From assembly GCA_003058495.1 (NCBI GenBank), contig QBVC01000024.1, forward strand, positions 101,103 to 165,102: a stretch of 64,000 nt of DNA. The letters run 5' to 3'. Source of the stretch: a gamma proteobacterium symbiont of Ctena orbiculata. Lineage in GTDB: Bacteria > Pseudomonadota > Gammaproteobacteria > Chromatiales > Chromatiaceae. Position 1 is the first letter of the stretch. The number at the start of each line of letters is the position of its first letter. The notes under the pieces were generated by a model. It did not search any database. It saw only the letters and a program-made list of their open reading frames with translations, and had not been told where the DNA came from. This document shows positions 8,577 through 18,434 of this stretch, piece by piece. A program made the position numbers and the translations under genes.

Positions 8577-10052
8577 GTGAGACTTATAGCGACCATTCTC
8601 TTCTGCCTTCTCCTGCCGTCCGTGTCATTTGCCGCGGCCTCATCCGGGGGAGATCGTTTCGACCTGACCGACCATTGGGTCGGTTTCACCGCAATCGCTA
8701 TATTCACTGTCGCTTACCTGCTGGTGATGGCCGAGGAGTTCACCCATCTGCGCAAATCCAAACCGGTGATCCTCGCCGCCGGGATGATCTGGGGCCTGAT
8801 CGCCTGGTACTACCACACCCACGGCCTCCCCCATGCCGCCGAAGAGATGGTGCGCCACAACCTGCTGGAATATGCCGAACTGATGCTCTTCCTGCTGGTG
8901 GCGATGACCTACATAAACGCCATGGATGAGCGCAATGTGTTCGAAAAACTGCGCTCCTGGCTGGTGAACAAGGGTTTCAGCTTCCGCCCGCTGTTCTGGA
9001 TCACCGGCGTGCTGGCCTTCTTCATCTCCCCCATCGCCGACAACCTGACCACCGCCCTGCTGATGTGCGCCGTGGTGCTCGCCGTCGGCGGCAGCAACAC
9101 CAAATTCATCCTCCTCGCCTGTATCAATATCGTGGTGGCGGCGAATGCCGGCGGTGCGTTCAGCCCGTTTGGCGACATCACCACGCTGATGGTGTGGCAG
9201 AAGAATGTGGTGACCGTCCAGGGACCCGTCGATTTCTGGGCCTTCTTCGCCCTCTTCCTGCCCTCGCTGGTGAACTGGCTGGTGCCCGCCTCGATCATGC
9301 ATTTCGCGGTCCCTGACGAAAGTCCCCAGGGAGGCGATGACGGGGTGGAGATGAAGCGTGGCGCGAAGCGCATCATGGTCCTGTTCCTGGCGACCATCGT
9401 CACTGCCGTCAGTTTCCATAACTTCCTCGGCATGCCGCCGGTGATCGGCATGCTGACCGGCCTCGCCTACCTCCAGTTCTTCGGTTTCTACCTGAAGAAG
9501 ACCTTCCACCTGGAACACCCCCACCTGACCAAGGAGGACCTGATCGAGATGGAGCACGATGGACAGATGGGCGACATGGTCTCCTTCGACGTATTCAATA
9601 AGATAGCCCGCGCGGAATGGGACACCCTGCTCTTCTTCTACGGCGTGGTCCTCTGCGTCGGCGGCCTGGGATTCATCGGCTACCTCGCGGTGGTCTCCGA
9701 GATCATGTATACCCAGTGGGGCGCGGCAATGGATCTGACCCAGGCGATGAATGCAACGCCGGCAAACATCATGGTCGGCATACTCTCCGCGATTGTCGAT
9801 AACATCCCGGTGATGTTTGCCGTGCTGACGATGATGCCCGACATGTCCATGGGCCAGTGGCTGCTGGTCACCCTCACCGCGGGAGTCGGCGGTTCGATGC
9901 TCTCGATCGGCTCCGCGGCCGGGGTCGCCCTGATGGGACAGGCGCGGGGAAAATATACCTTTTTCGGTCATCTCAAGTGGGCACCGGTGATCGCCCTGGG
10001 CTACGCGGCCAGCATCGTCGTTCACCTCTGGGTCAACGCAGGAAGCTTCTAA
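8577..10052 (+). CDS. nhaD: NhaD-type Na+/H+ antiporter, copy 1
   Basis: A 491-residue polytopic membrane protein of the NhaD/ArsB-like ion transporter group. Start GTG 8577 is supported by the signal-like N-terminus (LIATILFCLLLPSVSFAA). Family hallmarks include EEFTHLRKSKP, HNLLEYAELMLFLLVAMTYINAM, SPIADNLTTALLM and GGAFSPFGDITTLMVWQ. Near the C-terminus, GSMLSIGSAAGVALMGQARG repeats the pore-loop pattern of the inverted-repeat fold. NhaD exports Na+ or Li+ in exchange for protons and is common in marine and alkaliphilic gammaproteobacteria. It is followed 105 bases later by a second, clearly homologous nhaD. No obvious terminator separates them, so they may be co-transcribed. Confidence 0.93.
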   Translation: MRLIATILFCLLLPSVSFAAASSGGDRFDLTDHWVGFTAIAIFTVAYLLVMAEEFTHLRKSKPVILAAGMIWGLIAWYYHTHGLPHAAEEMVRHNLLEYAELMLFLLVAMTYINAMDERNVFEKLRSWLVNKGFSFRPLFWITGVLAFFISPIADNLTTALLMCAVVLAVGGSNTKFILLACINIVVAANAGGAFSPFGDITTLMVWQKNVVTVQGPVDFWAFFALFLPSLVNWLVPASIMHFAVPDESPQGGDDGVEMKRGAKRIMVLFLATIVTAVSFHNFLGMPPVIGMLTGLAYLQFFGFYLKKTFHLEHPHLTKEDLIEMEHDGQMGDMVSFDVFNKIARAEWDTLLFFYGVVLCVGGLGFIGYLAVVSEIMYTQWGAAMDLTQAMNATPANIMVGILSAIVDNIPVMFAVLTMMPDMSMGQWLLVTLTAGVGGSMLSIGSAAGVALMGQARGKYTFFGHLKWAPVIALGYAASIVVHLWVNAGSF

Positions 10053-10157
10053 CCGAAACCCCGGGATAAAAACCAGATGTAAAACAACTTGAAATCCGAC
10101 CGACATTTTGGGATAGATAGCATCGGCCATTGAAACAACCCTAGTCCACTTGCTGAC

Positions 10158-11597
10158 ATGAAGAGACTGACGGTTTCGGTTGCACTGTTCTGCGCTTCCC
10201 CCGGCATGGCGCTGGCGGAACATATGTCGGCCAGTGGCTACAGCATGAGCACCCATTGGGTGGGGTTTCTCAGCCTGACGGTATTCGCAATCGCGCTGAT
10301 CGCCGTCACCCTCGAAGAGTTCATCGAGCTGCGCAAATCCAAACCCATGCTGTTCGCGGCCGGGATCATATGGGGCTTGATCGGTTGGTATTCACACCAG
10401 AATACCGGCGGCCATCATGCCGAGCTGGCACTCAGGCACAGCCTGCTGCAGTACGCCGAGCTGATGCTGTTCATCCTGGTGGTGATGACCTATATCAACG
10501 CCCTCGCCGAGCGGCGGGTCTTTCTGGCGCTGCGCACCTGGGTCGCCAACCGCAGGTACAGCTATAAACACCTGTTCTGGACCATCGGACTGACAACCTT
10601 TTTCCTCTCCCCCTTTCTAGACAATCTGTCGACTGCGCTGTTGATGGGTGCGGTTGTCTTGAATCTGGAGCGGGACAACCATAAATTCGTCACCCTCAAC
10701 TGCATCAATGTTGTGATGGCCTCCAACGCGGGCGGCGCTTTCAGCCCATTCGGCGACATCACCACCCTGATGGTGTGGCAGCAGGATATTGTCAGTACCA
10801 ATGGCCGGGTCGACTTTTTCTCCTTCTTCAATCTGTTTCTGCCCGCTTTGGTCAGCTATCTCATACCCGCTGCGATCATGCATCTCGCCTTGCCGCTGGG
10901 TCATCTCGCCAGCAGTCAGGAGCAGATAAGGATGCGACGCGGGGCGAAGCGCATCATCGGCCTGTTTCTGCTGACCATCGCAACCGCGGTCCTGTTTCAG
11001 GGGCAACTCTTTCTGCCCGCCGCCATCGGTATGATGACCGGACTCTCCTACCTGCAGTTTTTCGGCTATTTTCTCAAGAAGACCCATATCCCAAGCCAGG
11101 AGAAGATCACCACCACCGAATCACCCGATTTCTCGGTGGTGGTCGAGAGCAGGCAACCCTTCGATGTTTTTCTCCGGGTCGCCAGATCGGAATGGGACAC
11201 CCTGCTGTTTCTCTGCGGCGTCATCCTCTGCGTCAGCGGCCTCGGCTATCTCGGTTATCTGACCCTGGCATCGGAGCTGCTCTATATCCAGTGGGGTGCG
11301 ACCGCGGCCAACATCTCCATCGGCGTCGCCTCCTCCATCCTCGAGAACATCCCCACCATGACCATGGTGCTCAATATGCGGCCCGATATGTCTCTCGGGC
11401 AATGGCTGTTGGTCACCCTCACCGCCGGCATCGGCGGCAGTCTGCTGTCGATCGGATCGGCGGCCGGGGTTGCCCTCATGGGCCAGGCACAGGGTCGATA
11501 TACCTTTTTTTCACACCTCCGCTGGACCCCGGTTATCGCCCTGGGTTTCATTGTCAGTGTCGTCCTCCACATCTGGTTGAATGCCAGCCTGTTTTGA
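10158..11597 (+). CDS. nhaD: NhaD-type Na+/H+ antiporter, copy 2
   Basis: A 479-residue paralogue of the preceding gene, similar over its whole length (for example SPFLDNLSTALLMGAVVL, GGAFSPFGDITTLMVWQ and GSLLSIGSAAGVALMGQAQG). It begins at ATG 10158 with a signal-like segment (VSVALFCASPGMALAEH). The two copies differ most in the central loop (residues about 320-345 here, TTTESPDFSVVVESRQ), a likely cytoplasmic linker, and in the asparagine-rich residues around SILENIPTMTMVLNM against SAIVDNIPVMFAVLTM. Such differences could change cation preference or pH response (inference). A hairpin without a U run lies 33 bases after the stop codon. Confidence 0.93.
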   Translation: MKRLTVSVALFCASPGMALAEHMSASGYSMSTHWVGFLSLTVFAIALIAVTLEEFIELRKSKPMLFAAGIIWGLIGWYSHQNTGGHHAELALRHSLLQYAELMLFILVVMTYINALAERRVFLALRTWVANRRYSYKHLFWTIGLTTFFLSPFLDNLSTALLMGAVVLNLERDNHKFVTLNCINVVMASNAGGAFSPFGDITTLMVWQQDIVSTNGRVDFFSFFNLFLPALVSYLIPAAIMHLALPLGHLASSQEQIRMRRGAKRIIGLFLLTIATAVLFQGQLFLPAAIGMMTGLSYLQFFGYFLKKTHIPSQEKITTTESPDFSVVVESRQPFDVFLRVARSEWDTLLFLCGVILCVSGLGYLGYLTLASELLYIQWGATAANISIGVASSILENIPTMTMVLNMRPDMSLGQWLLVTLTAGIGGSLLSIGSAAGVALMGQAQGRYTFFSHLRWTPVIALGFIVSVVLHIWLNASLF

Positions 11598-11629
11598 GGA
11601 ATCGGGCCTGTTCCCATTCTCATGCATCG

Positions 11630-11651
11630 CTGAAAACTCAAAAGTTTTCAG
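11630..11651 (+). terminator. Hairpin downstream of the second nhaD
   Basis: Perfect nine-base arms CTGAAAACT (11630-11638) and AGTTTTCAG (11643-11651) with loop CAAA. No U run follows, so it is either a Rho-assisted 3' end or a stabilising hairpin. The rest of the 11598-11908 gap holds the region leading into phosphoribulokinase, with TTATAGT at about 11798-11804 as a possible -10 for that gene; nothing else is recognisable there. Confidence 0.4.
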
Positions 11652-11908
11652 TGGCTTCCACAGTTCTTACGAGTGCTTTCCCCTGTCTGGAGATGATGGG
11701 TAATCAGAAAAATTTAACCGCCCATTAGCAGAATTCTGTTGCAGGAAAGGGCCAACACAGGCATTTCATAGTCGCTGGAAATCGGACTTCCCCGTGTTAT
11801 AGTTGGCACCAATTTTTTACTCAGAACCCGGTCCGGAGATAACAAAACAGCCTCATGCAAGGCCAACCGGACAAAACAATATAACGAATTAGATTGAGGG
11901 AGAAGCAC

Positions 11909-12781
11909 ATGTCCAAAAAGCATCCTGTGGTCGCCGTAACCGGCTCGTCGGGCGCCGGCACCACCACCGTCAAGCGCGCCTTCGAACATATCTTCTATCG
12001 CGACGGTATCAAGTCCGCCGTGGTTGAGGGTGACAGCTTCCACCGTTATACACGGGTGGAAATGCGCGAGAAAATGACTCAAGGGCTGAGCCATTTCGGC
12101 CCGGAGGCAAACCGCTTCGACAAGATTGCAGAGCTGTTCAAGACCTACGGCGAAACCGGGGGCGGAGAGAAACGCTACTATCTGCACAGCCCGGAGGAGG
12201 CGGCCGAGCACAATGCCCGGCTCGGTTGCGACCATCAGCCCGGTGAATTCACCCCCTGGGAAACCATCGATGAGGGCACGGATCTGCTCTTCTATGAAGG
12301 CCTGCACGGCATGGTGGTGGATGGCGATGTGGATGTCGCCAAGTATGTGGATCTGGGCGTCGGCGTGGTGCCTATCGTCAACCTGGAATGGATCCAGAAG
12401 ATCTTCCGCGACAACGCTGAGCGCGGTTACAGCGAGGAGGCAATCGTCGATACCATCATGCGGCGCATGCCCGACTACATCAACCACATAACACCGCAGT
12501 TCTCCCGTACCGACATCAACTTCCAACGGGTACCGACGGTCGATACCTCCAACCCCTTCATCGCCCGTGACATCCCGACACCGGATGAGAGCTTCGTCGT
12601 GATCCGCTTCAGCGATCCGAAGAAGTTCGATACCGACTTCCCCTTCCTGCTGTCGATGATCGACGGCTCGTTCATGTCTCGCCGCAACAGCATCGTCGTC
12701 CCCGGCGGCAAGATGGGGTTTGCCATGGAGATCATTCTGCAACCCATCATCGAGCGCATGATGGATGCCCGCAACGTCTAA
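11909..12781 (+). CDS. prkB: Phosphoribulokinase
   Basis: A 290-residue bacterial-type phosphoribulokinase, which phosphorylates ribulose 5-phosphate with ATP to give RuBisCO's substrate, ribulose 1,5-bisphosphate. The Walker A loop GSSGAGTTT begins at residue 12. EGDSFHRY, YYLHSPEEAAEHN and FYEGLHGMV are typical of the octameric proteobacterial enzyme, as is the C-terminal RRNSIVVPGGKMGFAMEII. The ATG at 11909 is chosen over an in-frame TTG at 11894 because GAGGGAGAAG lies between them as ribosome site. The gene is separate from cbbLS, which lies about 5 kb away beyond gloB, dxs and cbbR. A strong hairpin follows the stop codon. Confidence 0.96.
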   Translation: MSKKHPVVAVTGSSGAGTTTVKRAFEHIFYRDGIKSAVVEGDSFHRYTRVEMREKMTQGLSHFGPEANRFDKIAELFKTYGETGGGEKRYYLHSPEEAAEHNARLGCDHQPGEFTPWETIDEGTDLLFYEGLHGMVVDGDVDVAKYVDLGVGVVPIVNLEWIQKIFRDNAERGYSEEAIVDTIMRRMPDYINHITPQFSRTDINFQRVPTVDTSNPFIARDIPTPDESFVVIRFSDPKKFDTDFPFLLSMIDGSFMSRRNSIVVPGGKMGFAMEIILQPIIERMMDARNV

Positions 12782-12788
12782 CGCGAGC

Positions 12789-12817
12789 GGCCGCATAGCC
12801 CTTTCGGCTATGCGGCC
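12789..12817. terminator. Strong 12-base hairpin between convergent prkB and gloB
   Basis: Perfect arms GGCCGCATAGCC (12789-12800) and GGCTATGCGGCC (12806-12817) with loop CTTTC. It begins seven bases after the prkB stop and lies 49 bases beyond the gloB stop on the other strand. No U run is present on either strand, so termination would need Rho, or the hairpin only protects 3' ends. Confidence 0.55.
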
Positions 12818-12865
12818 ATGCCGCCCTCGAAACCCTCTATCCCGGTATCCAGGCCCGAATCCGGA

Positions 12866-13645
12866 TTAATCGTACTTGCTGTCCTTCCACTGCCGCAGTG
12901 CGGTGAAGACCTCGCGGGGTGTGTTCAGACTTCGGCCCGAGGCATTTTCCGCCGCCTTCACGACCATAGCTTCAGCGGTACGCAGGAAGGGGTTGGTCAG
13001 CAGTTCCTCGCTGAGGAGAGAGGGTACCGTCGGCGTGCCCGCTTCCCGCTTTTCCCGCTCCCGCCTGATACGACTGGCCAGATCGCTGTTCTCCGGCTCG
13101 ACCCACTGGGCAAAACCCAGATTGGCGAGGGTGTACTCGTGGGCGCAGTAGACCCGGGTATCACCCGGCAGAGCGGCTATGCGCAGCAGCGAGTCCGAAA
13201 GCTGTTCGAAGGTGCCCCCGAAAACCCGTCCACAGCCGGCGGCAAACAGGGTATCGCCGCAGAAAAGCGCCCCCTCGCCAAAATAGGCGATATGTCCCGC
13301 GGTGTGACCCGGCACCTCCAACACCTGGAAGTCGGCCTCCAGACCGGCGATATGCGGCCTCTCACCCTCCCTGAGGAGATGGTTCACACCGCGTATGGAT
13401 TCGTTTGCCGGACCGTAGACTGCGACCTGCGGAAAGGCTTGCCGCAGTTCGGCAATCCCGCCTACGTGATCATAGTGGTGGTGCGTGATGAGGATTGCAC
13501 TGAGACTGCAGCCGTTCTCCTGCAACCATTCCAGCACCGGGACCTCATCTCCAGGATCCACCGCGACGGCCTGGGATGAGGCGGGATTCTTCACCATCCA
13601 GATATAGTTGTCATCAAAGGCATCGACGCCTGAAATCTCTATCAT
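12866..13645 (-). CDS. gloB: Hydroxyacylglutathione hydrolase (glyoxalase II)
   Basis: A 259-residue metallo-beta-lactamase-fold enzyme that hydrolyses S-lactoylglutathione to D-lactate and glutathione, the second step of methylglyoxal detoxification. The binuclear metal motif THHHYDHVGG lies at about residues 53-62, GHTAGHI at about 108 and the product loop FCGDTLFAAGCGR after it. The C-terminal glyoxalase II domain has REVFTALRQWKD. The ATG at 13645 directly follows GGGGGCAGG and gives the normal family length; an upstream in-frame start at 13684 would add a non-conserved extension. It lies 39 bases downstream of dxs and is probably in its operon. Confidence 0.93.
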   Translation of the reverse strand: MIEISGVDAFDDNYIWMVKNPASSQAVAVDPGDEVPVLEWLQENGCSLSAILITHHHYDHVGGIAELRQAFPQVAVYGPANESIRGVNHLLREGERPHIAGLEADFQVLEVPGHTAGHIAYFGEGALFCGDTLFAAGCGRVFGGTFEQLSDSLLRIAALPGDTRVYCAHEYTLANLGFAQWVEPENSDLASRIRREREKREAGTPTVPSLLSEELLTNPFLRTAEAMVVKAAENASGRSLNTPREVFTALRQWKDSKYD

Positions 13646-13684
13646 CCTGCCCCCACCAGGCAAAATACCTGATTCCGGATCCAC

Positions 13685-15598
13685 TCAGACCACCTGCAAC
13701 TTCGTCTCTCTGTTGACCCGCTCGATGGCCGCAACGATGCCATCGAAATCGAGTCCGGCCTCTGCAAGCTGCTCCTGGTGACTGGCATGATCCAGATAGC
13801 GATCGGGCAGCCCGAGATTGAGCACCCTCATCTGCTGGCCGGAGGCAGTCAGGTACTCATTTACCGCGGAGCCTGCCCCGCCCATCACCACGTTCTCCTC
13901 CAGGGTGACCAGGATCTGATGGCCGGCTGCCAGCTGATCGATCAGTTTTCTATCCAGGGGCTTGATAAAACGCATGTTGGCCAGGCTCGCATCCATATGG
14001 TCGGCGACCCGTTGCGCCGTCGCCAGCAGACTGCCGAATACCAGCATTGCCACACCGCTGCCCTTGCGTCGCAGCTCCCCTTCGCCGATCGGCAGCGGCG
14101 CCTGAACAGCGGCATCCACTTCGACGCCGGGACCGCTGCCCCGGGGGTAGCGCACCATGGCGGGTCCCTGATGCTCATAGGCGGTCTGCAGCAGACGGTT
14201 GCACTCCTGCTCGTCGCCCGGCGCCATTATCACCATATTGGGTATCAAGCGGGCATAGCTCAGGTCAAAGCTCCCTGCATGGGTCGCTCCATCCGCACCT
14301 ACCTGCCCCGCCCGGTCCACGGCGAGGGTGACGTCGAGATCCTGCAGCGAAACGTCGTGGATCAGCTGGTCATAGGCTCGCTGGAGAAATGTCGAATAGA
14401 TCGCCACCACCGGCTTCAGCCCCTCGCAGGCCAGTCCGGCGGCAAACGTAAGCGCATGCTGCTCCGCGATACCCACATCGAAATAGCGGCCGGGATGGCG
14501 TTTGGCGTACTCCACCATGCCCGAACCTTCGCACATTGCCGGGGTGATGGCGACCAGCCGCTCGTCCTCCGCGGCGGTGGTACAGAGCCAGTCGCTGAAT
14601 ACCTGGGTGTAGGTCTTGCCGGCGCTGCTCTTCTCCATCTTCCCGGTATCGGGATCGAATGGGGTTACCCCGTGGTAGACACAGGGATCCCGCTCCGCAT
14701 GGCTATAACCCCGCCCTTTTTGGGTTACCACATGGAGCAGCCTGGGTCCGGTCATATTGCGCATGTTCTGCAGGGTCGCGACCAGGGTATCGAAATCGTG
14801 GCCGTCGATGGGGCCGATGTAGTTGAACCCCATCTCCTCGAACAGGGTCCCCGGCATCACCATGCCTTTCATGTGCTCTTCCGCCCTGCCGACCAGATCG
14901 CTGACCTGATGCGGTAGATGGCTGAGCGCGGTCTTGCCCCCTTCACGCATGCTGGTATAGACCTTGCCCGAGAGCAGACGCGCCAGGTGGTTGCTGAAAC
15001 CGCCGACCGGTTTTGAGATAGACATATCGTTGTCGTTGAGGATCACCAGCAGATCCTGGTCCAGGGCACCCGCCTGGTTGAGGGCCTCGAAGGCCATTCC
15101 CGCCCCCATGGCGCCATCGCCGATGATCGCCACCACGTTGCGCTTCTCTCCCTTCTGTTTTGCCGCCACGGCCATGCCGAGGGCGGCGCCGATGGAGGTG
15201 CTGGAGTGGCCGGTACCGAAGGTGTCATATTCGCTTTCACTGCGCTTCGGAAACCCCGAGAGACCACCCTTCTGCCGCAGGCTGGCCATCCGCTCCCATC
15301 TTCCGGTGAGGATCTTGTGGGGATAGGCCTGGTGCCCGACATCCCAGACCAAGCGGTCGTAGGGGGTGTTGAAGACATAGTGGAGGGCGATGGTCAACTC
15401 CACCACGCCGAGTCCGGCCGCCAGGTGCCCCCCGGTCTGGGATACCGACTCGATGAGAAACCGCCGCATCTCGGCGGCCAGGGACCTCAGCTTGGCCTGA
15501 TCCAGTTGGCGCAACTCCCGAGGCAGTTTGACTTTGCCGAGGATGGGATAACCCTCGAGACGGTTTGGGCTATGGTCTGAGCTGCCCCGGTCTGACAT
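13685..15598 (-). CDS. dxs: 1-deoxy-D-xylulose-5-phosphate synthase
   Basis: A 637-residue thiamine-diphosphate enzyme of the transketolase family that condenses pyruvate with glyceraldehyde 3-phosphate, the first step of the non-mevalonate isoprenoid pathway. It has the N-terminal motifs [20 protein letters not shown] and [18 protein letters not shown] (ThDP/Mg binding, ending in LNDNDMSIS), the central pyrimidine-binding domain with [15 protein letters not shown] [15 protein letters not shown], and the C-terminal transketolase domain with RYPRGSGPG. Length matches the family. Start ATG 15598. The gene interrupts the carbon-fixation region, lying between prkB and cbbR on the opposite strand to cbbLS. 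DXS uses a Calvin-cycle product, but the proximity need not be functional. Confidence 0.96.
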   Translation of the reverse strand: MSDRGSSDHSPNRLEGYPILGKVKLPRELRQLDQAKLRSLAAEMRRFLIESVSQTGGHLAAGLGVVELTIALHYVFNTPYDRLVWDVGHQAYPHKILTGRWERMASLRQKGGLSGFPKRSESEYDTFGTGHSSTSIGAALGMAVAAKQKGEKRNVVAIIGDGAMGAGMAFEALNQAGALDQDLLVILNDNDMSISKPVGGFSNHLARLLSGKVYTSMREGGKTALSHLPHQVSDLVGRAEEHMKGMVMPGTLFEEMGFNYIGPIDGHDFDTLVATLQNMRNMTGPRLLHVVTQKGRGYSHAERDPCVYHGVTPFDPDTGKMEKSSAGKTYTQVFSDWLCTTAAEDERLVAITPAMCEGSGMVEYAKRHPGRYFDVGIAEQHALTFAAGLACEGLKPVVAIYSTFLQRAYDQLIHDVSLQDLDVTLAVDRAGQVGADGATHAGSFDLSYARLIPNMVIMAPGDEQECNRLLQTAYEHQGPAMVRYPRGSGPGVEVDAAVQAPLPIGEGELRRKGSGVAMLVFGSLLATAQRVADHMDASLANMRFIKPLDRKLIDQLAAGHQILVTLEENVVMGGAGSAVNEYLTASGQQMRVLNLGLPDRYLDHASHQEQLAEAGLDFDGIVAAIERVNRETKLQVV

Positions 15599-15795
15599 GG
15601 TATGGAGATCTCATAAAGTAGTAAAAAGCCATTGGCCAAGAGCTAACTATGACAGCAATGGAACTGGATCGTTGATTCTAGCGCAACCGCCGAATCAGTG
15701 CATATTCAAGCCCAGCCCATCCCGGCAGGCCCTGGGCCGCTGCATTTAAAAACTACTGGCAAATTGTGGATATTCGACTTCAGGGGCCGGTGTAG

Positions 15796-16704
15796 TCAGA
15801 TCGGCGCCTCTTTGATATGCAGGGCCTCGGCCATGACGAAATCGTGAAACGCCTTGGCCGGCGGGGAGAGCCGCTTGGTCTTTCGATAGACCATGTACCA
15901 GTGGCGCAGGATGGGAAAACCTTCGATATCGAGGATCACCAGACGACCGGTCTCGACCTCGAGTTCGATCGTGTGGGTGGAGACCACCCCCAGCCCCATG
16001 CCCGCCCGCACAGCCTGTTTAATGGCCTCGTTTCTGGTCATCTGCATCCCGGTGCGGATGGTGATTCCCTGTTCCTTGAAATAGCGCTCCATGGCCAGCC
16101 TCGTTCCCGATCCCGCCTCGCGCATGATAAAAATCTCCTCTTCCAGGCGTTGCATGGGGATCTGCCGCCGCCCCTCCAATGGGTGTCCGGGGGGCGCGAT
16201 GACGACCAGGGGATTGTCCATGAAGGGTTCATAGACCAGATCGATATCCTCCGGGGGCAGGCCCATCAGCACGATATCGATCTCATTGTTCTTCAGCAGC
16301 CCCATCAGGCGTTCGCGGTTGGTGACATCGAGACGCAGATCGATCCCCGGGTATTGACGGCTGAAGCCGGCGAGCAGTCTCGGTGCGAAATAGTTGACCG
16401 TGCTCGCCACGGCAATATTGAGATGGCCGGTATCCAGACCCTTCATGGCATCCAGGACCTCCTCCATCTCTTCGAATGTCTGGAAGATGGTCCGCACGTA
16501 CTGGTACATCTCCTTGCCGGCCTCGGTGAGCTGAATCTTCTTGCCGGCATGTTCAAACAGGGGAAGACCCACAGACTCCTCGAGTTGCTTGACCTGCATC
16601 GAAACCGCCGGCTGGCTGAGATGAAGCTGCTGCGCCGCGCGGGTGTAGTTGAGGTGGCTGGCCACGGTGGTGAAGACCCTCATCTGCCTCAAGGTGGTAT
16701 GCAT
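15796..16704 (-). CDS. cbbR: LysR-type regulator CbbR
   Basis: A 302-residue LysR-family regulator divergent from cbbL. The N-terminal winged helix (residues about 3-62) has MRVFTTVASHLNYTRAAQQL and HLSQPAVSMQVKQLE. The periplasmic-binding-protein-like effector domain (about 90-295) contains GHLNIAVASTVNYFAPRLL, typical of CbbR. CbbR activates Calvin-cycle operons and responds to metabolites such as RuBP, phosphoenolpyruvate or NADPH. The ATG at 16704 is chosen because GGGAGAA lies eight bases upstream and the helix-turn-helix starts at once; upstream in-frame starts at 16728 and 16761 add unconserved residues. The shared 311-base region with cbbL holds candidate operators. Confidence 0.93.
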   Translation of the reverse strand: MHTTLRQMRVFTTVASHLNYTRAAQQLHLSQPAVSMQVKQLEESVGLPLFEHAGKKIQLTEAGKEMYQYVRTIFQTFEEMEEVLDAMKGLDTGHLNIAVASTVNYFAPRLLAGFSRQYPGIDLRLDVTNRERLMGLLKNNEIDIVLMGLPPEDIDLVYEPFMDNPLVVIAPPGHPLEGRRQIPMQRLEEEIFIMREAGSGTRLAMERYFKEQGITIRTGMQMTRNEAIKQAVRAGMGLGVVSTHTIELEVETGRLVILDIEGFPILRHWYMVYRKTKRLSPPAKAFHDFVMAEALHIKEAPI

Positions 16705-16803
16705 GGATGACGTTCTCCCATTGCTCATGCGCTCAGGCACCGCGCTGTCAGCGCGGCACATGACGCGGTCGATTTCAGGCCTCCGCCTGGAAAACCGAAT
16801 TAT

Positions 16804-16899
16804 CAGAAAATTTTTCTGTCATGGCTATATGGTATAAGTTTTATCTTATGATTCCAATTAAAAGTTCTGACTTCACATAAGCGAATTCCCCCCTATACT
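16804..16899. promoter_or_regulatory. cbbR-cbbL control region: two inverted repeats and a -10 box
   Basis: Two symmetric sites stand out. CAGAAAA-T-TTTTCTG at 16804-16818 is a perfect interrupted palindrome. ATAAG-N6-CTTAT at 16834-16849 has the T-N11-A geometry usual for LysR-type binding sites. A TATACT at 16894-16899 is a possible -10 for cbbL, with only a poor -35 (CTTCAC, 17 bases upstream), as expected for an activator-dependent promoter. CbbR as the binding protein is inference from gene arrangement. Confidence 0.5.
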
Positions 16900-17015
16900 A
16901 GCTGCACCTTGTTTAAGGTTGTTTAGACAAAGATTTATTTACTGACAGCATGGAAAGTTTTTCCACAAGCTGTATTTCAAGGCAACGCAATCCCAAATCT
17001 GGAGGAATCGCTAAC

Positions 17016-18434
17016 ATGGCCAAGAAATATGATGCGGGCGTGAAAGAGTACCGCGAAACATACTGGATGCCGGAATACACCCCGGCAGACACCGATATCC
17101 TAGCCTGCTTCAAGGTTGTCCCGCAGCCTGGCGTACCCCGTGAAGAGGCCGCGGCCGCGGTTGCCGCCGAGTCTTCCACCGGTACCTGGACCACCGTCTG
17201 GACCGATCTGCTGACCGACCTGGACTACTACAAGGGCCGTGCCTACGCCATCGAAGACGTCCCCGGTGACGACACCTGCTTCTACGCCTTCATCGCCTAT
17301 CCGATCGATCTGTTCGAGGAAGGCTCGGTTGTAAACGTATTCACCTCCCTGGTCGGTAACGTATTCGGCTTCAAAGCGGTACGTGCCCTGCGTCTGGAAG
17401 ACGTGCGCTTCCCGCTGGCCTATGTAATGACCTGTAATGGTCCGCCCCACGGCATCCAGTCCGAGCGCGACAAGATGAACAAGTATGGTCGTCCGCTGCT
17501 GGGTTGTACCATCAAGCCCAAGCTGGGCCTCTCCGCCAAGAACTACGGTCGTGCCTGCTACGAAGGCCTGCGCGGCGGTCTCGACTTCACCAAGGACGAC
17601 GAAAACGTCAACTCCCAGCCCTTCATGCGCTGGCGCGAGCGCTTCAACTACGTTGTTGAAGCCATCCACAAGGCAGAGGCGGAGACCGGCGAGCGCAAGG
17701 GTCACTACCTGAACGTTACCGCACCTACCCCTGAAGAGATGTACAAGCGTGCCGAATACGCCAAAGAGCTGGGCGCGCCGATCATCATGCACGACTACCT
17801 GACCGGCGGCTTCACCGCCAACACCGGCCTGGCCCAGTGGTGTCGTGACAACGGTATGCTGCTGCACATCCATCGTGCCATGCACGCGGTCCTCGACCGC
17901 AACCCCCACCACGGCATCCACTTCCGCGTACTGACCAAGGCGCTGCGTCTCTCCGGTGGCGACCACCTCCACTCCGGTACCGTTGTCGGTAAGCTGGAAG
18001 GCGACCGTGACGCCACCCTGGGCTGGATCGACATCATGCGTGACAGCTACATCAAGGAAGACCGTTCACGCGGTATCTTCTTCGATCAGGACTGGGGCTC
18101 GATGCCTGGCGTACTGCCGGTTGCTTCCGGCGGTATCCACGTATGGCACATGCCTGCGCTGGTCAGCATCTTCGGCGACGACTCCGTGCTGCAGTTCGGT
18201 GGCGGTACCCTGGGTCATCCTTGGGGCAACGCTGCCGGCGCGGCGGCCAACCGTGTTGCGGTTGAGGCCTGTGTCGAAGCGCGCAACCAGGGTCGCGAGC
18301 TGGAGAAGGAAGGCAAGGACATCCTTACCAACGCTGCCAAGTCCAGCCCCGAGCTGAAGGCTGCCATGGAGACCTGGAAAGAGATCAAGTTCGAATTCGA
18401 CACTGTCGACAAACTGGACGTATCTCACAAGTAA
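17016..18434 (+). CDS. cbbL: RuBisCO large subunit, form I (IA type)
   Basis: A 472-residue catalytic large subunit that carboxylates ribulose 1,5-bisphosphate. Catalytic features include [11 protein letters not shown], the carbamylated Lys193 in [19 protein letters not shown], and loop-6 Lys326 in [11 protein letters not shown]. Sequence style and its position with cbbS, cbbQ and cbbO point to a form IA enzyme of the non-carboxysomal (cbbQ-linked) type; no shell or CsoS2 genes follow. The ATG at 17016 follows TCTGGAGGAATC and gives the normal length; an in-frame ATG at 16950 would add 22 unconserved residues. Codon choice is strongly uniform (GGT, CGT, ACC, CTG), as expected of a very highly expressed gene. 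A hairpin overlaps the stop codon. Confidence 0.98.
   Translation: MAKKYDAGVKEYRETYWMPEYTPADTDILACFKVVPQPGVPREEAAAAVAAESSTGTWTTVWTDLLTDLDYYKGRAYAIEDVPGDDTCFYAFIAYPIDLFEEGSVVNVFTSLVGNVFGFKAVRALRLEDVRFPLAYVMTCNGPPHGIQSERDKMNKYGRPLLGCTIKPKLGLSAKNYGRACYEGLRGGLDFTKDDENVNSQPFMRWRERFNYVVEAIHKAEAETGERKGHYLNVTAPTPEEMYKRAEYAKELGAPIIMHDYLTGGFTANTGLAQWCRDNGMLLHIHRAMHAVLDRNPHHGIHFRVLTKALRLSGGDHLHSGTVVGKLEGDRDATLGWIDIMRDSYIKEDRSRGIFFDQDWGSMPGVLPVASGGIHVWHMPALVSIFGDDSVLQFGGGTLGHPWGNAAGAAANRVAVEACVEARNQGRELEKEGKDILTNAAKSSPELKAAMETWKEIKFEFDTVDKLDVSHK

Noticed and set aside
8640..10256. 538-codon open frame antisense to the first nhaD
   Set aside because: His/Gln/Glu-rich composition typical of the mirror of a GC-rich membrane protein gene; no domain or start signal, and nhaD on the other strand is certain.
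13778..14917. 379-codon open frame antisense to dxs
   Set aside because: No homology features; dxs is unambiguous.
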